64,000 nt of DNA from Myxococcales bacterium (GCA_020633335.1 JACKDU010000014.1:62001-126000), one strand, 5' to 3'. Positions 41,665-51,135 are shown, counted from the first letter of the stretch. Made by a program: numbers and translations. The notes: generated by a model not told the origin, from the sequence alone.

Positions 41665-42630
41665 TCAGTCGAGGTCGGCGAATCGATCGGTCGCGTCGAC
41701 CAGCTCGTGGATGATCCCGGGCTCAAAGGCGGAGTGGCCGGCGTCGTCGACGATCCGGAGCTCGGCCTCGGGCCAGGCCCGGTGGAGGTCCCAGGCGGTC
41801 GTCATCGGGCAGATCACGTCGTAGCGGCCCTGGACGATCACCGCCGGGATGTGGCGGACGTGGCTGAGGTGGTTGAAGATCCACTCCGGATCCTCGAGGA
41901 AGCCCTGGTTCATGAAGTAGTGGGCCTCGATCCGGGCGAAGGCGAGGCTGAACTCGTCGTCGCTCGCGGCCTTCTCGATGTCCGCGGGGCTCGGGTAGAG
42001 GTGGCTGGTCGCGTGCTCCCAGACGCTCCAGGCCCGCGCCGCCTCCTTGCGGATCCGCGGGTCGTTGTGGGTGAGGCGCTGGTAGTAGGCGGTGAGGAGG
42101 TCGCTCCGCTCGTGCATCGGGATCACGTCGATGAAGCGCTCCCAGGCCTCCGGGAAGATCGAGCTGGCGCCCTCCTGGTAGAACCAGAGGATCTCCTGCG
42201 GCCGCAGCGTGAAGATCCCGCGGAGGACCAGCTCGGTCGCCCGCACCGGGTGGCGGATCGCGTAGGCGAGCGCGAGCGTGCTCCCCCAGGAGCCGCCGAA
42301 GACCTGCCAGGCGCTGATCCCGAGGTGCTCGCGGAGCGCCTCGATGTCGGCGACCAGGTGCCAGGTGGTGTTCTCCTCGAGCGACGCGTGCGGCGTCGAG
42401 CGCCCGCACCCGCGCTGATCGAAGAGGACGATCTGGTAGCGATCGGGGTCGAAGAAGCGGCGGTGGAGCGGCGAGGTCCCGCCGCCGGGGCCGCCGTGGA
42501 GGAAGACCACCGGCTTGCCCTCGGGGTTGCCGGAGAGCTCGTAGTAGATCGTGTGGAGCTTCGAGACCTGGAGGTGGCCGGTCTCGTAGGGCTCGATCTC
42601 CGGGTAGAGCGGGCGGCGGCGGGCGAGCAT
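41665..42630 (-). CDS. pip: Prolyl iminopeptidase (second of tandem pair)
   Basis: 321 residues, colinear with the neighbouring copy over its whole length: LYPEIEPYETGHLQVS, FLHGGPGGGTSP, FDQRGCGRSTPHASLEENTT, GGSWGST (nucleophile Ser) and GHSAFEPGIIHEL. The cap region has diverged most. ATG 42630 gives the family length; a GTG at 42714 would add 28 residues with poor codon bias. Gene order is this copy then the 40659 copy, likely one transcript from a local duplication. Role: recycling proline-containing peptides, for example from digested prey protein (inference). Confidence 0.88.
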   Translation of the reverse strand: MLARRRPLYPEIEPYETGHLQVSKLHTIYYELSGNPEGKPVVFLHGGPGGGTSPLHRRFFDPDRYQIVLFDQRGCGRSTPHASLEENTTWHLVADIEALREHLGISAWQVFGGSWGSTLALAYAIRHPVRATELVLRGIFTLRPQEILWFYQEGASSIFPEAWERFIDVIPMHERSDLLTAYYQRLTHNDPRIRKEAARAWSVWEHATSHLYPSPADIEKAASDDEFSLAFARIEAHYFMNQGFLEDPEWIFNHLSHVRHIPAVIVQGRYDVICPMTTAWDLHRAWPEAELRIVDDAGHSAFEPGIIHELVDATDRFADLD

Positions 42631-42810
42631 CGGGGGGAGCTTGGCAAAGCGCGCGTGCAGGTGTCCACCCGCGATCGCTCGCTTGCGCGCTCGCGCGAAT
42701 GACGCGAAGCTCACGCCGAGGTCCCCCCGATCCGCGCGCAGGGCCGCGCAGCGCCCCCTGAGCGCGCGAATTTTCGCATTCGGCGCCGGCCCTCGCCGGC
42801 GCCGGCCTGA

Positions 42811-42816
42811 TAGATT
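42811..42816 (+). promoter_or_regulatory. -10-like TAGATT, leaderless start
   Basis: TAGATT lies 8 nt before the ATG at 42825; it drives the three-gene GHKL operon. Confidence 0.45.
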
Positions 42817-42824
42817 GGCCGGCG

Positions 42825-45107
42825 ATGTCGGCCCGCCCCGCGCTCCTTTTCCTCGCTTCGCTCGGCCTCATCGGCTGCGCCCACCGTTCGCCATTGGCGA
42901 CCACCGACGGCGGCCTCGACCTCGATCGGGTGGTCCTCTACCGCTCGGGGATCGGCTACTTCGAGCGCCGCGGCGAGGTCGACGGCGACGTCCTGCGGAT
43001 CAAGGTGCGCAAGGACCAGGTCAACGACCTCCTCAAGAGCCTGACGGTCGTCGATCAGAGCAGCGGCAAGACCCTCTCGGTGTCGATGCCCCTCGACCCC
43101 CAGACCTGGGCGAACGCGGCCCTCGGCCTCCTCCAGCCCGGCGAGGGCAACCTCGCGGGGCTCCTCGACGCGCTCCGCGGGACCGAGGTCGTCCTCGGCC
43201 TCCGCCGCAAGCGGGTGCGCGGCCGGATCGTCATGGTCGAGGAGATCATCAACGAGGCCCCGGAGCCGCTGGTCGGCGGCGGCCCGCCGATCGATCTCGA
43301 GGAGAGCCGCGACTACAAGGTCACCCTCCTCCGCGGCCGCGACCTCGAGGTCGTCCGCCTCTCGCAGGTCCGCTCGGTGGTCCTCCGCGACGGCGACCTC
43401 GCGCTCCAGCTCCACCGCTCGCTCGACGCCTCGGCTGGCGAGGGGATGTTCGAGCAGGTGGCGATCGAGATCCGCCTCGCCGGCGCCCGCAAGCACGACC
43501 TGATGGTCTCCTACGTCGTCGCCGCGCCGATCTGGAAGCCGACCTACCGGGTCGTCCTCCCCGAGGGCGACAAGGGCGAGGCGCTCCTCCAGGCGTGGGC
43601 GGTGGTCGACAACACCAGCGGCGAGGGCTGGCAGGACGTGAACATGAGCCTGACCTCGGGGGCGCCGATCGCCTTCCGCTACGACCTCCACACCCCCCGC
43701 GACATCGAGCGCGCCGATCTCAGCGGCGCCGGCACCCGCAAGCGCGCGGCGGTGGCGATGGGCGAGAGCTCCTACGACGAGCCGGCGCCCGAGCCCGAGG
43801 CCGCGGCCGCCCCGAGCGGCGGCTGGGGGGGCGGCGGCGGCGCTGAGGGCGAGATGGCGATGGACGAGATGGACTTCGAGGAGGAGCGCGCCGACCTCCG
43901 CGATCTCAAGAAGAAGGAGAAGAAGGCCGACAAGGCGCGCCGCACCGCGAGCGCCGCGTCGCGGCCCGCGAGCCCGAAGTCCGCGCCGCCGCCGCGGCCC
44001 TACGAGGAGATGCCGGCGACCGAGGAGCAGGGCCCGCAGCTCGACTCCGACTCGCTCCGCCGGAGCATGCAGGCCGACGCCAAGGCGCGGGCGGTCGCCG
44101 GCCTCACCCAGTTCGAGCTCGGCGATCGGGTCACCGTCCCCGAGGGGACCTCGACGATGGTCGCGCTGGTCAACCAGGGGGTCGAGGCCGAGCAGACCTA
44201 CCTCTTCCGCCCGGGCGGCGCCGGCGTCGGCTACGAGGTCAACCCCTACCGGGTGATCCGCTTCAAGAACTCGACCCCCTTCGTCCTCGAGCCGGGGCCG
44301 ATCGCGATCTACGCGGCCGGCTCCTTCGTCGGCGAGGGCCTCAGCGAGGCGGTCGGCGCCGGCTCGAGCGCGACCATCCCCTTCGCGGTCGAGCCCTCGA
44401 TCATGGTCAGCCAGCAGCGCGAGTACAGCGGCGCCGAGATGCGGATCGTCAAGATCGTCCGCGGCGTCCTCGAGTGCGAGAACTTCCAGCGGACGATCAC
44501 CACCTGGTCGGTCAAGGGGCGCTCGGCCGACAGGGCCTACCAGGTGCTGATCCGCCACCCCAAGGCCGGCCCCGACTACACCCTCGAGGAGCGCCCGCCG
44601 GGGACCGAGGACCTCGACGGCGCCTACCTGATCCCGGTGGCGATCGCCGCCGGCAAGACCGAGGGGAGCGTCAAGGTCGTCGAGCAGACCCCCTCGCACA
44701 TGACCCTCTCGATCTGGGACGGCCGGGCGCCGGAGCTGATAAACACCCTCCTGCGGGTCCCTGGCCTCGATCCGGCGGCCCGCGAGAAGCTCCAGCCGAT
44801 CATCACGATCCGCCAGACGATCGGCAAGATCGACACCGAGATCGAGGGCCTCAAGGCCCAGCAGCGCGAGCTCGACCAGCGGGCGAACGAGACCCGCCAG
44901 AACCTCGAGGCGATCAAGAAGGACCCGCGGGCGGGCGAGCTCCGCGATCGCCTGAGCAAGCGCCTCGACGAGTTCACCCGCGACGGCGACAAGATCGGCC
45001 GCCACCTGGTCGAGCTCCAGTCGCTCCGCCTCGAGAAGAAGATCGAGCTCGAGGATCGCCTCCAGGGCCTTGACCTCCGGGCGCCGGCCCCCGAAAAAAA
45101 GAAGTGA
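42825..45107 (+). CDS. DUF4139-like lipoprotein, first gene of GHKL operon
   Basis: 760 residues. The signal peptide ends in GLIGCAH (lipobox), so it is anchored outside the cytosol. Residues 25-300 are beta-rich (VVLYRSGIGYFERRGEVDG at the start), followed by the repetitive, partly alpha-helical layout of DUF4139-type proteins: KPTYRVVLPEGD, WAVVDNTSGEGWQDVNMSL, a charged low-complexity stretch (about 320-400), a second beta domain, and a C-terminal coiled coil (about 655-745) ending EKKK. The last codons GAA AAA AAG form a -1 slippery heptamer, and the stop TGA overlaps the next ATG by one base. DUF4139 proteins have no defined activity. Encoded with an Hsp90-like ATPase, though the compartments differ. 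Confidence 0.8.
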   Translation: MSARPALLFLASLGLIGCAHRSPLATTDGGLDLDRVVLYRSGIGYFERRGEVDGDVLRIKVRKDQVNDLLKSLTVVDQSSGKTLSVSMPLDPQTWANAALGLLQPGEGNLAGLLDALRGTEVVLGLRRKRVRGRIVMVEEIINEAPEPLVGGGPPIDLEESRDYKVTLLRGRDLEVVRLSQVRSVVLRDGDLALQLHRSLDASAGEGMFEQVAIEIRLAGARKHDLMVSYVVAAPIWKPTYRVVLPEGDKGEALLQAWAVVDNTSGEGWQDVNMSLTSGAPIAFRYDLHTPRDIERADLSGAGTRKRAAVAMGESSYDEPAPEPEAAAAPSGGWGGGGGAEGEMAMDEMDFEEERADLRDLKKKEKKADKARRTASAASRPASPKSAPPPRPYEEMPATEEQGPQLDSDSLRRSMQADAKARAVAGLTQFELGDRVTVPEGTSTMVALVNQGVEAEQTYLFRPGGAGVGYEVNPYRVIRFKNSTPFVLEPGPIAIYAAGSFVGEGLSEAVGAGSSATIPFAVEPSIMVSQQREYSGAEMRIVKIVRGVLECENFQRTITTWSVKGRSADRAYQVLIRHPKAGPDYTLEERPPGTEDLDGAYLIPVAIAAGKTEGSVKVVEQTPSHMTLSIWDGRAPELINTLLRVPGLDPAAREKLQPIITIRQTIGKIDTEIEGLKAQQRELDQRANETRQNLEAIKKDPRAGELRDRLSKRLDEFTRDGDKIGRHLVELQSLRLEKKIELEDRLQGLDLRAPAPEKKK
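45095..45101 (+). promoter_or_regulatory. Possible -1 frameshift site A AAA AAG
   Basis: The heptamer is in the exact X XXY YYZ register of the upstream gene. A -1 slip here enters the frame of the GHKL ATPase gene (via GAA GTG ATG GAG). GAA and AAA are rare codons in this window. Confidence 0.45.
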
Positions 45108-46732
45108 TGGAGCCCGCCCCGCTCGCGGTCGCCGACGCGCTCGATCAGCTGGTCCACCAGTTCGCCGATCCGCTCGCGTTCTTCCGCGAGCTGATCCAGA
45201 ACGCGCTCGACGCGGGCTCCCACGAGGTCGAGGTCTGGCTCGACTTCGACGCGGGGAGCGAGGACGGCGAGGACGACCCCGAGGGCGTGGCGATCTGGCG
45301 GATCGAGGACTGGGGCGAGGGGATGACCCGGGCGATCATCGAGCGCCGCCTCACCCGCCTCTTCTCGTCGGCCAAGGCCGAGGACCGGACCAAGATCGGC
45401 AAGTTCGGGATCGGCTTCGTCTCGGTCTTCGCGATCGGCCCGCGGGCGGTGGTCGTCGACACCTCGCGTGAGGGCGAGAGCTGGCGGGTGATCTTCGGCC
45501 AGGACACCCGCTACGAGCTCCGCGCCCTGCCGGCGGCGGTCGACGGGACCAAGATCCGGATCCTCCGGCCGATGCGCCGCTCGCAGCACGCGGAGTACGC
45601 CGCCCGGGCGCGCGAGGTGATCGCGTTCTGGTGCCGCCACTGCGAGGGCGAGATCCGGGTCGACGGCGCGCCGATCAATCGTCCCCTCGACCTCGACCTC
45701 GACCTCAAGGTCCGCGAGCGCTCGGCCCTCGGCGAGATCATCGTCGGCCACCCGGGCGACGGCTCGACCTTCTTCGGCCTCTACAACCGCGGCCTCACGC
45801 TCCTCGAGGGGGCGCACGAGCCCGCCCTCCGCGGCCTCCACGTCAAGGCCTCGTCGCCGCTGGTCGAGCACACCCTGACCCGCGACAACGTGATCCGCGA
45901 CCGCTCCTACGAGCGGCTCATCGAGGCGATCGTCGCCCTCGCGCGGGGCCCGCTCTGCGCCCGCGTGATCGAGGCGATCGCCGGCGCGCAGGAGCGCGGC
46001 GAGCGGGTGAGCGCGGAGCTCTACCGGGCGCTCGCCTGGCACGTCGCCAGCGGCCAGACGATCGCCGACGAGCTCCTCGCGCGGCCGATCCTCCGCGCGG
46101 CCTCGGGCGGGCTGGTCAGCCTCGGCGAGCTCCAGCGGGCGCTCGGATCGCGGCGGCGGCCGCTCACGGCCCCGGCCCCGACCCCGCTCACGGCGGCGCT
46201 CGAGGCCCGCGGGCACCTCGTCCTCCTGGCCTCGGCGGACGCGCCCATAGGCCCCCTGGTCAGCGCCCTCGGCGGGATCGAGGCGGCGTCGGCCCGCTGG
46301 TGCATGGCCCTGCCGACCGGCGAGGGGAGGGCGGAGCGCCGCTGGGGGCCCCTCCTCGAGGCGACCGGCGCGCTCCTCCGCGGCCGCGCCGGCGCCCGGA
46401 TCGGCGAGCTCGCGGTCGGCCGCTTCGACTACCCGGACTCGGCGATCGCCGGGCGCGCGGCGATCGCGGCCGACAAAGCCTTTGAGCCATGTCTCATCGA
46501 GCAGGTCGATGAGGTCAGCGCGTCGATCTTCAGCGGCCGCCGGGCGCTGGTGGTCAACGCCGATCACCCGAGCGTCGCCGCCCTCGCCGAGGTCGCGGAG
46601 CGCGAGCCCGAGCACGCGGCCTACGTCCTCGCCAAGCTCTTCCTCCTCGCCGGCGGCCGCCTCGACGGGGCGATCGACGGCGAGCTCCTCACCCAGGCCC
46701 TGGAGCTGCGATGTCGGCGTTTGACCGGGTGA
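45107..46732 (+). CDS. Hsp90-like (GHKL) ATPase
   Basis: 541 residues, cytosolic. All Bergerat-fold motifs are present: RELIQNALDAG (Glu28, Asn32, N box), IEDWGEGMT (Asp68-x-Gly-x-Gly, G1), SSAKAEDRTKIGKFGIGF (ATP lid and G2, about 87-104) and DGTKIRIL. This N-terminal Hsp90-like ATPase is followed by a middle domain resembling Hsp90 (RDNVIRDRSYERLIEAI) and a C-terminal region of no known type. The ATG overlaps the upstream stop (TGATG), and the end overlaps the 1328-residue protein gene by 22 bases. Its partner carries a degenerate copy of the same fold, so a heteromeric ATPase is plausible. Confidence 0.85.
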   Translation: MEPAPLAVADALDQLVHQFADPLAFFRELIQNALDAGSHEVEVWLDFDAGSEDGEDDPEGVAIWRIEDWGEGMTRAIIERRLTRLFSSAKAEDRTKIGKFGIGFVSVFAIGPRAVVVDTSREGESWRVIFGQDTRYELRALPAAVDGTKIRILRPMRRSQHAEYAARAREVIAFWCRHCEGEIRVDGAPINRPLDLDLDLKVRERSALGEIIVGHPGDGSTFFGLYNRGLTLLEGAHEPALRGLHVKASSPLVEHTLTRDNVIRDRSYERLIEAIVALARGPLCARVIEAIAGAQERGERVSAELYRALAWHVASGQTIADELLARPILRAASGGLVSLGELQRALGSRRRPLTAPAPTPLTAALEARGHLVLLASADAPIGPLVSALGGIEAASARWCMALPTGEGRAERRWGPLLEATGALLRGRAGARIGELAVGRFDYPDSAIAGRAAIAADKAFEPCLIEQVDEVSASIFSGRRALVVNADHPSVAALAEVAEREPEHAAYVLAKLFLLAGGRLDGAIDGELLTQALELRCRRLTG

Positions 46733-49700
46733 TCGGCGAGCTCCGCGGCGAGGCGCGCCTCGACGGCCACGGCGAGATCACCCTCGACGGCCGCCAGGCG
46801 CGGGCCAAGCTGCGGGCCTACCAGCTCGCCGATCCGCGGGCCTACGTCCTCCTCCTGGTCCAGTCGGCGGCCCTCCGCGGGGCGAGCCGGATCGACCTCG
46901 AGATCTCGTCGAAGACCGCGACGATCGCCTTCGACGGCCACCCGGTGAGCGCCGCCGATCTCGAGGGCCTCTACACCTCGATCTTCGAGCGCCCCCGCGA
47001 TCGCCTCCACCGCGCCCGCCAGAGCCTCGACCTCGCGCTCAACGGCGCGCTCTCGCTGGCCCCGCGGCGCCTCGAGATCGTCGCCGGCGACGGCGGCGGC
47101 CTCGGGGTCTGGGCAGAGCTCGAGGACGACGGCCGCGATCGGATCGAGCGCCGGCACGTGGTCGGCGGGGGCACCCAGATCACCGTCCACGAGCGCCTCG
47201 GCGTCCACCTCATCGACCGGGCGATGGTCTACAACGGGATCGCCGAGCTCCTCCACCTCCGCCGGGCCGCCCGCCTCGCGCCGCTCGACGTCCGGGTCAA
47301 CGGCGAGGCGCTGAGCCGCCGCCGGGTCGAGCCCGGGGAGCTCCTGGCCGCCGGGGTCGCGCTCTCGCTCGGCGAGACCCGCCTCCTCGCCGGCTTCGCC
47401 CACGATCGCGACTTCGTCCACGACCACTTCGTGCCGCCGGCGGAGCAGGCCGCGGTCGACCTCCTGGTCGGCGGGATCTGGCTCGGTCGGATCGGCCTCG
47501 AGGGGGTCACGCCCCACCTCCGGGTGGTGGTCGACGATCCCCGCCTCCGCACCGACCTCTCGCTCACCCGGGTGGTCGAGGACGAGCTCTACTGGACGGT
47601 CGTCGCCAAGGCCTGGCGGGCGGCGGCGGGGGCCTTCGTCCGCCTCCTGGGGTGGCCGGAGGAGTGGCGCCCGGCGTGGGCAGAGGCCGCGCTCCGGGGC
47701 TTCCTGCTCCGCTGGCCCGGCGATCTCGTCCGCGATCTCCAGCGCGATCCCGAGCTCGCGCTGCTCCTGCCGATCCTCCGGTGGCCGCGGGTCGGCGGCG
47801 GCTGGCGGAGCGCCGCGGCGATCCTCGCCGAGGGCGGGCCGGTCCCCTTCGTCCGCCGGCCGATCCCGGCCCACGCGGCGGTCGCCGGCCTCGCGGCCGC
47901 GATCGTCTGCGAGGACGTCGAGAGCGTCGCGCTCCTCCGCCGGATCGCCGGCGGCCGCGAGGACCCGGTCGACTTCGCCGCCGAGCTCGCCGAGCACCGC
48001 GCCCACAACCTCCGCCTCTGGCGGCAGCGGCCCCACGTCACCCGCAGCGGCGACGAGCTCCTCGCCTGGGAGGCGATCGTCGGCCCCGGGATCGGCGGCG
48101 AGGTCGGCCTCCGTCGCCGCGGCGGGCCGACCGAGATCGACGTCGTCGTCGACGACCACGTGATCGCCACGCTCCGGGCCGCGCTCCCGCTCGGGGGCGT
48201 GCGCGCGGCGATCACCGGCGCCTTCGAGGCGCGGCCGAGCTTCGACGGGGTCTACGCCGATCGTCGCTTCGCGGCGGCGATCGTCGGCCTCCTGCGGGCG
48301 CTCGATCGGATGGTCCGCTTCCTCCTCGATCCCGCGAGCCAGAGCGCCTGGCGGACCCTCGAGGTGCTCGAGCACGAGCGCGTCGCCTACCTCGAGCTCC
48401 TGGTCGACGCCGGCGCCCGCCGCCTCCTCCTCCGCTCGCTCGGCGTCGACGAGGCGACGGCGGCGGCGGTCGAGGCCGGCGAGGTCGGGGTCCTGCCCGG
48501 CCTCGACCTCGACGGCCCCGCGCCCCACCCGATCGCCGCCCTGCCGCTCTTCCCCGAGGTCGGCGGCGGCGGCCGCTCGCTCGCCGAGCTCATCGCCCGC
48601 CACCGCGCCGGCGCGTCGATCGACCACGTCAGCGAGCGGGCGATGACGATCGACGAGCTCGATCCCGGCTGCCTCCGCCTCGATCGCTGGCGCCGCGGGA
48701 TCCTGGCGGCGCTCCTCGGCCCGGACGCCCTGGTCGAGCGCAGCGGCCTCCCGGCCTGGGCCCTCGACGCCCGCCGACCGCCGCGGCGGCGGGCGCTCGC
48801 CTGGGCTCGTGCGCCGCTCCTCGAGGTCTCCCGGGCGGTCGACGGCGTCGACGTCCGCGCCGCCATCATGGCCGAAGGGACAGGTGATGTCGTGGTCCTC
48901 AAGGAGGGCTTCGAGATCCTGCGGGCGTCGCTCGCGGTGCCCGGGCTCGCGGTGATCGCCAGCGACGACCTGGCGACGATCGACGGCGTCGATCTCTCGC
49001 TCCTCTCGTCGGCCCGGACCGAGGCGCTGATCGACGCGGTCGTCGGCGGCCTCGACCTCCTGGTCGCCCGGGCGATCGCGGCCGCGCCCGGGGGTCCACG
49101 GCCCCTGATCGCGCTCCTCCTCCGCCTCCTCCGCGAGGTCTACCGGACCCCCCGGCAGCTCCAGGAGCACCTCCGCCTCCTCTCCCTCGAGGTCGATCCG
49201 GAGCTCGTCCAGGCCCGCCTCCAGGCCGACATCTTGAGCACCGGCGAGCTCCGCCTCAGCCACCACACCCGCCCCTTCGCCGCCGACGTGATGAGCGGCC
49301 TCCGCGGGCGGCTATGCCGGCGCCTGGGCGCGCTCATCGAGGCGCCGCTCTTCCCGACGATCGGCGGCGAGGTGATCGGCCTCGCTGCCCTCCTGCGGAG
49401 CGCGGCCGCGCCCCGCGGCGGTCGCCGGGGCGGCACCGCGCCGCTCCACGGGGTGATCCGCTACGCCCTCGTCGCCCCCGGCTCCTTCCCCGAGCTCGGC
49501 GGGCCGCCGGTGCTCGCCCTCCAGCTCAGCGAGCTCCGCGAGGCGATCGTCCCGCTCTTCGGCGCCGACGCGCTCGAGGAGCGCGGCCTCGGGACCCTCG
49601 CCGCGCTCGCGGCTCGCCCCCGGCGGGCGCCGGCCGCCGCGTCGACGGCGGCGTCACGCGCAGCGGTCCGACCCGCGCCGACGACGACGCCCGTCGCCAG

Positions 49701-50697
49701 GCCGCGGCCCGCTCGCGCGCCCGAGCCCGCGGCGGTCGAGGCGTTGACCGACGAGCTCGTGGACTTCCTCGAGGTGGAGGTCGAGGCGAGCCCCGCGACG
49801 ACCCGCGACGCCGACGCGCGGCGCCTCGAATTCGACGCGCTCCTCGAGGTCGAGGAGGCGCCCGCGGACCCCTCCCGCGCGGGGGACGAAGCGCTCATCG
49901 ACGCCGCGATCGACGGCGCCCACCTCTGGCTCGCGGCCGATCACCTCGAGGGGCTCCGGGTCGAGCCCGGCGATCGGCGGCGCCCCTCGCCGCTGCCGGG
50001 GATCGTCCGCCTCGCCGGGGGCCACCGCGACCTCGACCCGGCGCGCGTCGGCCCGGCCCTCGTCGCCCTCCATCACCGCCTCCTCCAGCGGGTGATCGCG
50101 GCCGGCCGCGAGCGCGAGGCCGCGGCCGCCGAGTACCTGGTCGAGCTCTGCCTCCGCCTCCACGCCCGGCCCCTCGCCGAGCTCGCCGAGCTCGGGGTCG
50201 ATCGCCTCTTCCGCGCCCTGGTCGACGCCCCGCTCCTCGCCCTCGCCAACGGTCGGGTGATCTCCTGCGCCTGCGCCCTCCGCGAGCGGCCGCCCGAGCT
50301 CCTCGCCCGCCTCGGCGGCGATCCCGGGCCCCAGACTCCGGAGGCCGCGCTCCTCGAGGCGATCCGCGACGAGCTGCGGGTCGTGCGGGGGCGGCGCGAC
50401 GCCCTCGTCGGCGAGCCGATCCTCGCCCGCCTCGCGGTCGGCGACGACGACGACGAGCGGGCCGCGGTCGTCGCTCAGGGAGACGTCTTCGTGATCCGCC
50501 GCGGCCACCCGGTGGTCGTCGCGGCCCTCGCCGCCGCGCTCGCTGGCCCCGACCGGGCGATCCTCGTGAGTATGCTCGCCTCGTCGGTCTACACCGTCGT
50601 CAACGCCGCCCTCGAGGCGATCAGCGACGAGGACGAGGACGAGTTCCACCGCCTCCACGCCCGCCACCTGGCGAGCGGCGGCCGGGCGCTCGCCTAG
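46711..50697 (+). CDS. 1328-residue protein with degenerate GHKL (pseudo-ATPase) N-terminus
   Basis: No annotated family recognised. The first 180 residues align colinearly with the upstream ATPase: LADPRAYVLLLVQSA against FADPLAFFRELIQNA, IAFDGHPVSA against IEDWGEGMTR, RQSLDLALNGALSLAPRR against IGKFGIGFVSVFAIGPRA, GGTQITVHERL against DGTKIRILRPM. The N-box Glu and Asn, DxGxG and G2 glycines are all lost, so ATP binding is unlikely. The rest is mostly helical with Leu/Arg-rich repeats; about residues 970-1000 are a Pro/Ala linker (VARPRPARAPEPAA), and an acidic patch (DEDEDEF) lies near the C-terminus. The 22-base overlap with the ATPase gene suggests a matched ratio of the two proteins. Confidence 0.7.
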   Translation: MSAFDRVIGELRGEARLDGHGEITLDGRQARAKLRAYQLADPRAYVLLLVQSAALRGASRIDLEISSKTATIAFDGHPVSAADLEGLYTSIFERPRDRLHRARQSLDLALNGALSLAPRRLEIVAGDGGGLGVWAELEDDGRDRIERRHVVGGGTQITVHERLGVHLIDRAMVYNGIAELLHLRRAARLAPLDVRVNGEALSRRRVEPGELLAAGVALSLGETRLLAGFAHDRDFVHDHFVPPAEQAAVDLLVGGIWLGRIGLEGVTPHLRVVVDDPRLRTDLSLTRVVEDELYWTVVAKAWRAAAGAFVRLLGWPEEWRPAWAEAALRGFLLRWPGDLVRDLQRDPELALLLPILRWPRVGGGWRSAAAILAEGGPVPFVRRPIPAHAAVAGLAAAIVCEDVESVALLRRIAGGREDPVDFAAELAEHRAHNLRLWRQRPHVTRSGDELLAWEAIVGPGIGGEVGLRRRGGPTEIDVVVDDHVIATLRAALPLGGVRAAITGAFEARPSFDGVYADRRFAAAIVGLLRALDRMVRFLLDPASQSAWRTLEVLEHERVAYLELLVDAGARRLLLRSLGVDEATAAAVEAGEVGVLPGLDLDGPAPHPIAALPLFPEVGGGGRSLAELIARHRAGASIDHVSERAMTIDELDPGCLRLDRWRRGILAALLGPDALVERSGLPAWALDARRPPRRRALAWARAPLLEVSRAVDGVDVRAAIMAEGTGDVVVLKEGFEILRASLAVPGLAVIASDDLATIDGVDLSLLSSARTEALIDAVVGGLDLLVARAIAAAPGGPRPLIALLLRLLREVYRTPRQLQEHLRLLSLEVDPELVQARLQADILSTGELRLSHHTRPFAADVMSGLRGRLCRRLGALIEAPLFPTIGGEVIGLAALLRSAAAPRGGRRGGTAPLHGVIRYALVAPGSFPELGGPPVLALQLSELREAIVPLFGADALEERGLGTLAALAARPRRAPAAASTAASRAAVRPAPTTTPVARPRPARAPEPAAVEALTDELVDFLEVEVEASPATTRDADARRLEFDALLEVEEAPADPSRAGDEALIDAAIDGAHLWLAADHLEGLRVEPGDRRRPSPLPGIVRLAGGHRDLDPARVGPALVALHHRLLQRVIAAGREREAAAAEYLVELCLRLHARPLAELAELGVDRLFRALVDAPLLALANGRVISCACALRERPPELLARLGGDPGPQTPEAALLEAIRDELRVVRGRRDALVGEPILARLAVGDDDDERAAVVAQGDVFVIRRGHPVVVAALAAALAGPDRAILVSMLASSVYTVVNAALEAISDEDEDEFHRLHARHLASGGRALA

Positions 50698-50739
50698 ACC
50701 GCGTCCCGCGCCCCGCACCGCGATCAGTGCGCATACAAG

Positions 50740-51135
50740 CTAGTCGCGGCGGTGGATCGCGATCACCTGGCGGACGCGATCGACGATCGTCTCGAGCGGC
50801 GCCGGCTTCTGAATGCAGCCGACCGCCCCGAGCTGCCCCTGGATCTCCATCAGCTCGTCGAGCGGGAGGCCGCTGATCACGATCACCGGGAGGGGCCGCA
50901 GGCGCGAGGTCGAGGCCGCCCGCCGGACCATCTTCATCGCCGTGTCCCCGCGCATGTCGGGGAGGTTGATGTCGAGGAGGAGGAGATCGGGCTGGAAGCG
51001 CATCACCGTGGCGATCAGCCGGAACCCCTTGTCGAGGGTCTCGACCTCGAAGCCGGCCTCGCTGAGCGCGTTCTTGACCACGCGGGCGGTGGCCGCGTCG
51101 TCCTCCACTACCAGGACCCGACTCGTCCGAGACAT
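50740..51135 (-). CDS. Single-domain response regulator
   Basis: 131 residues, only a receiver domain. Motifs: VLVVEDDAAT (acidic pair), LLLLDINLPDMRG (phosphoacceptor Asp), VIVISG (Thr/Ser switch) and CIQKPAP (conserved Lys). No output domain, so it acts by protein contact, as in CheY/Spo0F types. ATG 51135 is chosen; the frame upstream (to 51192 and beyond) has A/T-ending codons and is not coding. Convergent with the 1328-residue gene and divergent from the helical protein at 51324. No histidine kinase is adjacent. Confidence 0.87.
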   Translation of the reverse strand: MSRTSRVLVVEDDAATARVVKNALSEAGFEVETLDKGFRLIATVMRFQPDLLLLDINLPDMRGDTAMKMVRRAASTSRLRPLPVIVISGLPLDELMEIQGQLGAVGCIQKPAPLETIVDRVRQVIAIHRRD

